Origin: an uncultured Synergistia bacterium
GTDB taxonomy: Bacteria; Eremiobacterota; SpSt-956; JAKJGF01
Assembly: GCA_937888925.1 (NCBI GenBank)
Contig: CALARM010000809.1
Span: 1-6,701, forward strand
Direction: 5' to 3'
Length of the DNA: 6,701 nucleotides
Shown: positions 1-6,200 of the stretch, in pieces
How the letters are laid out: every line of letters begins with the position of its first letter
Numbering within the stretch: the first letter of the stretch is position 1
Notes under the pieces: model-generated
Databases searched by the model: none
What the model saw: only the letters and a program-made list of their open reading frames with translations
Told to the model about the DNA's origin: nothing
Translations under genes and position numbers: made by a program

Positions 1-16
1 TAAATATCTAAAATAT

Positions 17-1822
17 ATGAATGAAATTAACAGAATAATAAAATCTCTCGGCATAGTGTTCGGAGATATCGGCACAAGTCCTATATATACTCTTACAGCG
101 ATTTTCCTCATAATACACCCTACAGAAAAAAATATAATGGGTGTTATGTCACTTATTTTCTGGACTCTGACCATACTTGTTTCACTGGAATATGCGTGGC
201 TTGCCATGAGTCTCGGCAAAAAAGGTGAAGGTGGAACTATTGTTCTGAAAGAGATACTTGTAAGTAAACTGAAATCTACAAGACAGATAGCTTTTATAAC
301 ATTCCTTACATTTATCGGAGTGTCTCTCCTTATAGGCGACGGTGTAATTACGCCTGCCATCAGTATACTGAGTGCTGTAGAAGGTATATTACTTATACCG
401 GAATTTTCAAAAACTGCACAGTTAACACTTATTATCATAGCCTCTTTAATTGCAATAAGTCTTTTTGTCATTCAAAAAAGCGGAACGGAAAAGGTAGGAA
501 AATCATTCGGCCCTCTTATGATAGTCTGGTTCGGTTCCCTTGCAATATCCGGAATTATATCTCTGGTAGAATATCCCGGTATAATAAAGTCAATAAATCC
601 TTATTATGCAATAGATTTTTTCTTTCATAACGGCATTGAAGGTTTTTTTGTTCTTTCCGAGGTTATTCTCTGTGCTACAGGAGGGGAAGCTCTCTATGCA
701 GACATGGGACATCTTGGAAGAAAACCCATTATCAATGCGTGGTATTATTTTGTATTTCCTGCTCTCCTGCTTAACTATCTGGGACAGGGAGCTTTTCTTA
801 TAAAACATCCCCATGCAAAAATTGTATTGTTCGGTATGTTATATAATGAATCAACGTTATTATACATACCTTTTCTCGTTATGAGTATCATTGCTACAGT
901 TATAGCATCCCAGGCTATGATAAGCGGTATGTTCTCCATAGTATACCAGGGTATAACAACTCATATTATGCCTCTTTTCAAAATAGATTATACATCTGCC
1001 GAAATGAGTTCTCAGATTTATATAGGTTTTGTAAACTGGTTTCTACTGGCCTGTGTGTTATTTATAATGTTTATCTTTAAAGAATCCAGTAAACTGGCCG
1101 CTGCATACGGACTTGCCGTTACAGGCACAATGAGCCTCACAGGGATTATGTTAACATGGATATTTTATTTAAAGAAAAACTATATAAAATCTTTTATTGC
1201 CCTTATTATAACTTTTGTAGATTTTGCCTTTTTCATATCAAATACCTATAAAATACCTCATGGCGGTTACTGGTCTATAATTATAGCACTACTGCCTCTG
1301 TGTATGATTTTAATATATACACAGGGACAGAAAAAACTTTATTTATCACTTAAAGCCATACCTCTGGCTGCATTTCTCGAACAGTACAATGAAGCTTACA
1401 AAACATTGAATAAAATTTCAGGGTCTGCCCTGTTCTTTGCAAGGGATATAAACAAAATGCCTCCATATATAGCAAGGACTATGTTCATCCATAATATAAT
1501 CTATGAAGATAATATTATTGTGTCAATGGCACGACAGGAAGAACCTTTTGGCATAAGTTTTGATTTCAAAGAAAAAATCTCGGACGGCCTCAGGGTATTT
1601 GAAATAAGAACAGGGTATATGGAAGTCATAGAAGTGGAAGAAATTCTAAAAAAAGCCGGTATAGAGGAAAAATCCATATTTTATGGACTTGAAGATATAA
1701 ATACAGAGAATATTATATGGAAAATATTTGCAGCTATAAAAAATCTGACTCCTTCTTTCGTTCAGTTTTACAAACTGCCTCCCAATAAACTTCACGGAGT
1801 TATTACAAGACTTGAAATATGA
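17..1822 (+). CDS. kup: Kup-family low-affinity potassium uptake transporter
   Basis: Inner-membrane K+ transporter of the KUP/HAK/KT family, expected to bring K+ in with protons. Family signatures appear in order: GDIGTSPIYT in helix 1 (residues 16-25, with D17 and Y24), GEGG (70-73), GDGVITPAISILSAVEG (107-123, with T112 and S116), GTEKVGKSFGP (156-166), TGGEALYADMGH (221-232, with E224) and AAAYGLAVTGTM (361-372). About 12 hydrophobic segments lie before residue 436, followed by a soluble C-terminal part of about 160 residues. The length of 601 aa is near normal for bacterial Kup. The ATG at 17 has no Shine-Dalgarno sequence in the 16 visible upstream bases, and the frame is open to the window edge, so the true start may lie a little upstream. 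The stop overlaps the first possible start of the next gene (ATGA at 1819-1822), indicating an operon. Family assignment is firm; transport by this protein is inferred. Confidence 0.96.
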   Translation: MNEINRIIKSLGIVFGDIGTSPIYTLTAIFLIIHPTEKNIMGVMSLIFWTLTILVSLEYAWLAMSLGKKGEGGTIVLKEILVSKLKSTRQIAFITFLTFIGVSLLIGDGVITPAISILSAVEGILLIPEFSKTAQLTLIIIASLIAISLFVIQKSGTEKVGKSFGPLMIVWFGSLAISGIISLVEYPGIIKSINPYYAIDFFFHNGIEGFFVLSEVILCATGGEALYADMGHLGRKPIINAWYYFVFPALLLNYLGQGAFLIKHPHAKIVLFGMLYNESTLLYIPFLVMSIIATVIASQAMISGMFSIVYQGITTHIMPLFKIDYTSAEMSSQIYIGFVNWFLLACVLFIMFIFKESSKLAAAYGLAVTGTMSLTGIMLTWIFYLKKNYIKSFIALIITFVDFAFFISNTYKIPHGGYWSIIIALLPLCMILIYTQGQKKLYLSLKAIPLAAFLEQYNEAYKTLNKISGSALFFARDINKMPPYIARTMFIHNIIYEDNIIVSMARQEEPFGISFDFKEKISDGLRVFEIRTGYMEVIEVEEILKKAGIEEKSIFYGLEDINTENIIWKIFAAIKNLTPSFVQFYKLPPNKLHGVITRLEI

Positions 1823-1833
1823 CAATCTTTAAT

Positions 1834-1838
1834 GGAGG
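1834..1838 (+). promoter_or_regulatory. Shine-Dalgarno site of the beta-helix gene
   Basis: GGAGG lies 7 bases before the ATG at 1846. The earlier in-frame ATG at 1819 overlaps the kup stop and has no such site close by; the nearest GGAG, at 1796-1799, is about 19 bases away. This site therefore decides the start in favour of 1846 and would let ribosomes finishing kup re-initiate a short distance downstream. Confidence 0.75.
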
Positions 1839-1845
1839 TACTACC

Positions 1846-4221
1846 ATGAAGACAAACTATGTAGAATTTTCAGACGGTTCAATTGTTACTGGCATTGAAG
1901 ATCTGAAAGCAAAATTCATGAGTAATAATAACGATATCGTTAAAATTATAGAGAATGGAGATTTAGAACTATTTTTTCGCAATATAGCAGATAACATTGT
2001 CTCTATGAAAGAAGATGGTACAAATAGCCAGGATATAGCCGTAGCTGTTGCTTTTATCCTGGGTATTCCCCCTGTCAGGTCTGAAACTCCATCCGTTACC
2101 GGTAAACTTCCTTCGTATTTACTTCAAGAAGAAATAGCCTGTGATGAAACTGTAACGAGAGAAATATCTCTTAAAAATTTACTCCTCTCCGATAAAAAAT
2201 CTCTTACCTTTCCGGAAGATCAATGGAACCTGGAAGAAAGTATCAGTGTAAAAACAGAGAAGGAAATTAAAGGACATAAATCATTATTTAATATAAATGA
2301 GCTTATCATAGATATACCGGCAGATAAAACAATAAGCTTCGAACATGTCACTTTCAGAAAAAATAAAAAAAATGAGGCTGTAATTAAGATTTTGAACGGT
2401 TCCGTTCTGTTTTCCGGAACTATATTTGACGGTGTACGTATAGAAGCAGGGGGAAACAGTAAAGTAAGTATCTGTAACAGCGATTTTTCTCATGTAAATA
2501 CAGCCATCTGCGGAAAAGAAAAATCATTTATAAAATCAGAAAATATTTCTTTTGACAGGATCCATGAAAAAACAATTATAATGTCAGATTATGCCGACAT
2601 ATCAAATCTAATCGACCTTATCAATACACACCCTTCTCTCAAATACTCCCTCGCAGGAAGCAATGTATGCGGGAATAAATTACTTAAAGAAGGTATAATA
2701 GATTTTGCGACATTTATTAAATACTGTAAACATACAGTCATGTCCGGAGAATATATTATAAACAATACAATAGAAATAACAGGAGATATCTGTTCCATAG
2801 AGGGAGATAATTTAATCATAAAATCAAATGTAAAACAGGCCTTTCTAATAAAAAACAACAGCACTCTTAAATGTAAAAATATAATATTTAATTACATAAA
2901 TGAAGATATAGAAAAAACACAGAAAAAAGTCGAAGTATTGGAAGATTCCAATGAAGAAAAACAAAAAGAGCCCGGGTTAATCCATGTTAAAGCAGGAAAT
3001 CTGGAAGTGAATAACTGCAAAATCATAGGGGCCAATATTGCTGTATGTATTGAAGAACACTCAAAGGCCGATATCAAACAATGTACTATAATAAAAAGCA
3101 TAAAAACCGGCATGGATATAAAATCTTCTAAAGTAAAAATATCGGATTCCATCCTTGAAGGTAACGGAAAAGGAGGGAAACACTACCCCCAGATATCTGT
3201 AGAAGACAAGTCTGAACTTGAAATAAGAAACTCTACCATATCAAACTCTTCTGATAGTGATGCCATTTATTTCAGCGAATCCAGAGGAACAGTTCATAGA
3301 TGTTACATTAATAATAATAATAACGGTCTGGATATAAGAGAACATTCCGACGTAAAGGTATTTGACTCTGAAATCAACGGCAATCGTGAAGAAGGTATTT
3401 ATATTTATAATAACTCAAAAAGTGTTATAAAAAAATGCAATATTATTAACAATAAAAGCAACGGGTTTGATATAAGAGATAATTCCGAAGCAGATATAGC
3501 CGATTCAAATATTAGCGGGAATATAAGAGGTATAGATATAAAATCTTCCAGATTACAACTGTCCGGTTGTACCTTCAATGGCAATGTAAAAGGCATATAC
3601 CTGGAAATAAACTCCTGCGGAGATATTCAGAACTGCACCATAACACACAGTAAAATGAACGGTATTTACATAGATTCGTCAAAGGTGAAAATTTCAGATT
3701 GTGAACTAAGAAAAAATGGTGAAAAAGGTGAAAACACATATCAAATATATATAGGAAAAAAATCCAGAGTGGACCTTATAAACAATACGGTATCAGATGC
3801 ATCTGATAAAGGACAGGACATTTATTCTGAATTTGAGACATCAAAACTGTTGATGGAAGATAACACTATAGAAGGAGAAGTTATTTACGGACATAAAAAG
3901 AACGGATGTTTTATTACAACTGCCACATGTCTCTCTCTGGGAAAACCGGATAACTGTTATGAGTTGAACAGATTGAGAGAATTCCGTGACACATGGTTAA
4001 AAGAACAGAAAGACGGAGAAAGACTCATCAGAGAATATTATACCGTAGCACCTCTTATAGTAAACACAATAAACACTATGGCGGATAAAGATGAGATTTA
4101 TAAAGATATATGGAATAATTATATCTCAACATGCCTGGATTTAATAGAAAAAGAAAAATTTGAAGAAGCAAAAAATTTATATATAAAGCTTGTAGAAAAA
4201 TATATGGGTTATGGGTTTTAG
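1846..4221 (+). CDS. Right-handed beta-helix repeat protein with CFI-box C-terminal domain
   Basis: A 791-aa protein of unknown function (800 aa if the ATG at 1819 is used; 1846 is preferred for its GGAGG). Residue numbers here count from 1846. Residues 2-77 form a small, probably helical N-terminal module (YVEFSDGSIVTGIEDL...NGDLELFF...AVAFILGIPP) that I cannot name. Residues about 142-242 look like a first beta-helix section. A charged linker rich in K and E (about 352-376) leads to the main beta-helix of about 12-13 coils (377-681). The C-terminus carries a CFI-box domain: CFITTA at 688-693, then LRxFRDxxL at 710-718, then REYYxxAP. No signal peptide or membrane segment is seen, so the protein is probably cytosolic, unlike secreted pectate-lyase-type helices. 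No sugar-lyase or hydrolase active site was recognised. The gene follows kup with an overlap or a 23-base gap. It could be a scaffold or binding protein; its function is not known. Confidence 0.88.
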   Translation: MKTNYVEFSDGSIVTGIEDLKAKFMSNNNDIVKIIENGDLELFFRNIADNIVSMKEDGTNSQDIAVAVAFILGIPPVRSETPSVTGKLPSYLLQEEIACDETVTREISLKNLLLSDKKSLTFPEDQWNLEESISVKTEKEIKGHKSLFNINELIIDIPADKTISFEHVTFRKNKKNEAVIKILNGSVLFSGTIFDGVRIEAGGNSKVSICNSDFSHVNTAICGKEKSFIKSENISFDRIHEKTIIMSDYADISNLIDLINTHPSLKYSLAGSNVCGNKLLKEGIIDFATFIKYCKHTVMSGEYIINNTIEITGDICSIEGDNLIIKSNVKQAFLIKNNSTLKCKNIIFNYINEDIEKTQKKVEVLEDSNEEKQKEPGLIHVKAGNLEVNNCKIIGANIAVCIEEHSKADIKQCTIIKSIKTGMDIKSSKVKISDSILEGNGKGGKHYPQISVEDKSELEIRNSTISNSSDSDAIYFSESRGTVHRCYINNNNNGLDIREHSDVKVFDSEINGNREEGIYIYNNSKSVIKKCNIINNKSNGFDIRDNSEADIADSNISGNIRGIDIKSSRLQLSGCTFNGNVKGIYLEINSCGDIQNCTITHSKMNGIYIDSSKVKISDCELRKNGEKGENTYQIYIGKKSRVDLINNTVSDASDKGQDIYSEFETSKLLMEDNTIEGEVIYGHKKNGCFITTATCLSLGKPDNCYELNRLREFRDTWLKEQKDGERLIREYYTVAPLIVNTINTMADKDEIYKDIWNNYISTCLDLIEKEKFEEAKNLYIKLVEKYMGYGF
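2974..3888 (+). repeat. Parallel beta-helix (PbH1-type) coil repeats within the coding region
   Basis: About 12-13 degenerate coils of 21-28 codons. Each begins with a G-[IFLM]-[YD]-[IL]-like strand (for example GIYIYNNSKS, GFDIRDNSEA, GIDIKSSRLQ, GIYIDSSKVK) and ends with a strand of the type I-x-x-[CS]-x-I. Some copies are still close in DNA. GATATAAGAGAACATTCCGA at 3331 and GATATAAGAGATAATTCCGA at 3469 differ at two of 20 bases and lie 138 bp (two coils) apart. GATATAAAATCTTC occurs at 3115 and 3535. The repeats probably grew by duplication of one- or two-coil units. Confidence 0.85.
3907..4083 (+). other. Segment encoding the CFI-box C-terminal domain
   Basis: The segment starts at the Cys of CFITTA and continues through LREFRDTWL, REYYTVAP and a hydrophobic helix. 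It matches the layout I know for CFI-box-CTERM domains: CFI-A/T-TA, then LRxFRDxxL, then a YY...P helix. These domains sit at the C-terminus of otherwise unrelated bacterial proteins and have no settled function. Here about 46 more residues follow, forming a K/E-rich helical tail. Assignment is from motif recognition only. Confidence 0.75.
4203..4216 (+). repeat. Heptamer tandem repeat TATGGGT x2 at the gene's 3' end
   Basis: Two exact copies of TATGGGT (4203-4209 and 4210-4216) lie in the last codons of the beta-helix gene and encode most of its final Tyr-Met-Gly-Tyr-Gly-Phe. The tail is glycine- and aromatic-rich, unlike the K/E-rich helix just before it, so it may have been added by repeat growth. 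Two copies alone could be chance; the interest comes from the other 7-bp repeats nearby. Confidence 0.55.
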
Positions 4222-4235
4222 GTTCCGGGTTCCGG
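4221..4235. repeat. Heptamer tandem repeat GGTTCCG x2.1 between convergent genes
   Basis: GGTTCCG occurs twice in tandem plus one further G, starting at the last base of the beta-helix stop codon. It fills nearly half of the 35-bp gap (4222-4256) between the converging stop codons. CCGG-GTT-CCGG could form a 4-bp stem, but no T run follows on either strand, so it does not look like an intrinsic terminator. Its G+C content stands out from the surrounding A+T-rich DNA. Confidence 0.65.
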
Positions 4236-4256
4236 CTAATGAAAATTCCTATACCT

Positions 4257-6083
4257 TTAAATTATCAACCTCACTCCTCCGAATTCCGATATATTATAGG
4301 GGAATCTTTCATGAGGGCATCCTATAAACATATAGTTCTTCGGCACTTTGAGTTCTTCCGATAATTTCTCTATATATTCAGGTGTAAATTCTCCTTTGAT
4401 TTTCACAAATTCTATATCCATCTGAGGATATAACTGATTGAGAAAGTTAATATCATGAGATAACTGATCGGGAATGTCTTCTTCCTTTTTATAGAGGTGT
4501 ATGATTTTTATATTATTGGTAGGTTCATTATGAAGTACATAGAGAATAGCCGTATTTAAACTTGAAGAATTCTCTCCTCTTGTAAAGAATATTACTCTGT
4601 GACTGTTTATAGTTTCTATCTGTTGCAGAAGATTATTTTTCATATTCCCTGTCCATTCATTAATCTTCATTGTTATGGTTTCAAGTATATAAAGTATTAC
4701 TCTGAAAATGCTTAACCTGAGGAACATTATGGTTACCATTACCATGGTGGGAATAAAATAAATCAGAAATACTATAATATTCTGTTCATCTATGGCTATA
4801 TTACCTATAATGCCTACTACAACGGCAATAAAGGCCACTATCACTTCAGGATAGGATGCAATAACATTTCTTTTGAGACCGGATCTGAATATTTTCAGGA
4901 GAATATTTCCTACTGCAAAAATAGCCATAACACTCAGGAAAGATATGGTGTAAACCCCTGCAAGGGTTATTACCTTTCCCTGAGTTATAAGTAATATGGA
5001 AGAACAGAGCACGAAAAAACTCAGAATTATAATATGATTTGTCCCCCGTCTGTTTTCTTTCAGAAGCAATTGAGGCAAACACCTGTCAAGAGCCATTCTC
5101 TTGCATAGTCCAGTGACACCTACATAACTGGTAAGAACGGCACCTGAAAGAACCAGAACGGCATCTATCACTATAAGTGTATGAAGTAAATATCCTCCTG
5201 TTTTATTTGCAATATCGGCAAGAAGATTGGCTTCATTTTGAGGGTTGGCTATAAAAGACATTTCAAATGTGCCTAGAGCAAGAAAAGCAATAAGAGGATT
5301 AAAAATACTTACCAGTATCCACATATTTCTCAGAGTTTTTACAAAAACTCCTTTTTTCTGTTCTTCTATAAAATTTGCAGAACTTTCAAATCCCGATATA
5401 CCAAGTAAAGCCGATGAAAAACCAAAAAAGAGAGCAAAAAATAGTTCCTTCCAGTGAACTATTATATTTGCAAACACATCGCTCACAGGTATAAAAACAT
5501 CGGTAAAGCCGGTTTTCGGAATTACTATATTATGTAAAATTATGGAAGGATTCATTATTACATAATACCCTGCTATGATACAGAATATAAGAAGAGTGAT
5601 TATATGAAATAGAAATATAATTAAAGCCACTACGGCAGATTCACCTATACCAATTATGGTCAGCAGGGCAAAAATCAACAGTAATATAAAGGTACTCAGT
5701 ATAATATTAATCTCAGGGAAAGCAGGGTAACTGTCATGAAGTGAAGCAAGATAACACATACCGCTTGTTGCGGAAACCACACAGGTAGCAATATATGATA
5801 ATATAGTAAGACATGCGGCAATACTGGCTTTGTATTTAGATGTAGTGTTTAAAAGACAGTTATAAGTTCCGCCGTTAAGAGGCAGTGCTTCTCCTACTTC
5901 TGCATAAATCCTTTTAAATAAATAGAGTATTCCGGAAATAAAGAGAAGAAGTACCGGAGAGAAACATCCGCCGAAACGGGTACATATTACAGATACATAA
6001 AGACAGCTTGAAGCTATATCATTTCCGCAGATCGCTGTGGCAAACCACTCGGATAATTTATTATGTTTACTTTTTTCTTCCAT
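4257..6083 (-). CDS. APC-superfamily transporter, probably KimA/KUP-like potassium importer
   Basis: A 608-aa membrane protein with about 12 hydrophobic helices (residues about 15-460), then a cytosolic alpha/beta domain (about 493-608) with strands VIFF, IKIIHLY, IEFVKI and YMFIGCP, resembling a universal-stress or Rossmann-like fold. LPLNGGTYN (68-75) and GFESSANFIEE (231-241) are APC-superfamily signatures. Helix 1 reads GNDIASSCLY (20-29) and lacks the glycine-rich GSGIF turn of amino-acid permeases. Compared from memory with B. subtilis KimA (607 aa), the K+-site residues match in spacing: D22/Y29 for D36/Y43; Y97, T100 and S104 for Y118, T121 and S125; S230/E233 for T230/E233; Y378 for Y377. 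The ATG start has a weak AGGT 5 bases upstream. The gene converges with the kup unit, and cheR lies upstream on the same strand. The APC fold is firm; K+ as substrate is inferred, and an amino-acid or other cation substrate remains possible. Confidence 0.9.
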   Translation of the reverse strand: MEEKSKHNKLSEWFATAICGNDIASSCLYVSVICTRFGGCFSPVLLLFISGILYLFKRIYAEVGEALPLNGGTYNCLLNTTSKYKASIAACLTILSYIATCVVSATSGMCYLASLHDSYPAFPEINIILSTFILLLIFALLTIIGIGESAVVALIIFLFHIITLLIFCIIAGYYVIMNPSIILHNIVIPKTGFTDVFIPVSDVFANIIVHWKELFFALFFGFSSALLGISGFESSANFIEEQKKGVFVKTLRNMWILVSIFNPLIAFLALGTFEMSFIANPQNEANLLADIANKTGGYLLHTLIVIDAVLVLSGAVLTSYVGVTGLCKRMALDRCLPQLLLKENRRGTNHIIILSFFVLCSSILLITQGKVITLAGVYTISFLSVMAIFAVGNILLKIFRSGLKRNVIASYPEVIVAFIAVVVGIIGNIAIDEQNIIVFLIYFIPTMVMVTIMFLRLSIFRVILYILETITMKINEWTGNMKNNLLQQIETINSHRVIFFTRGENSSSLNTAILYVLHNEPTNNIKIIHLYKKEEDIPDQLSHDINFLNQLYPQMDIEFVKIKGEFTPEYIEKLSEELKVPKNYMFIGCPHERFPYNISEFGGVRLII

Positions 6084-6088
6084 ATATT

Positions 6089-6092
6089 ACCT
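6089..6092 (-). promoter_or_regulatory. Weak Shine-Dalgarno site of the APC transporter gene
   Basis: Read on the - strand, AGGT lies 5 bases before the ATG ending at 6081. It is short but well placed and supports the chosen start, which leaves a normal short cytosolic N-terminus before helix 1. Confidence 0.45.
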
Positions 6093-6104
6093 GACTGAAT
6101 ATAT

Positions 6105-6127
6105 CGTGACGCGTGACGCGTGACGCG
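6105..6127. repeat. Heptamer tandem repeat CGTGACG x3.3 upstream of the APC transporter
   Basis: Three perfect tandem copies of CGTGACG (6105-6111, 6112-6118, 6119-6125) plus CG. On the - strand, the sense strand of the downstream gene, it reads as a GCGTCAC repeat. It ends about 21 bases before the APC start codon, so it lies in the 5' leader or just below the promoter. Junctions create the palindrome ACGCGT twice. It is a G+C-rich island in an otherwise A+T-rich 117-bp gap. It could be a slippage-prone repeat, a protein-binding site, or both. Confidence 0.9.
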
Positions 6128-6200
6128 AAGATTATGTTTACGTTGTTATGATATAAGATAATATATATTCTATTTATATTTTAATAATCCTACTATAAAG

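Noticed and set aside
590..814. 74-codon open frame on the - strand inside kup
   Set aside because: It is antisense to a strongly conserved stretch of kup and its translation shows no recognisable domain.
3309..3322. AAT trinucleotide run as a phase-variable microsatellite
   Set aside because: It is in frame, encodes an Asn-rich turn typical of beta-helix coils, and a change by one unit would not shift the frame.
2284..3596. Four - strand open frames (2284-2493, 2589-2864, 2892-3152, 3405-3596) opposite the beta-helix gene
   Set aside because: They are shadows of the A+T-rich repeat coding sequence. Their hydrophobic translations mirror the sense codons, and no family features are seen.
4224..4256. 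Possible bidirectional terminator in the convergent gap
   Set aside because: Only a 4-bp CCGG/CCGG stem with a GTT loop is available and no T run follows on either strand. The repeat explains the sequence better.
4846..5457. Open frames 4846-5082 (-) and 5245-5457 (+) within the APC transporter gene
   Set aside because: Both lie wholly within a confidently assigned coding region in other frames and show no motif.
6105..6127. CRISPR array or attachment site at the heptamer repeat
   Set aside because: The units are directly adjacent with no spacers, and no cas, integrase or tRNA gene is nearby.
6128..6200. Sigma-70 promoter for the APC gene
   Set aside because: Several TATAAT-like hexamers occur in this A+T-rich stretch, but none has a TTGACA-like partner at 16-18 bp, so no position can be supported.
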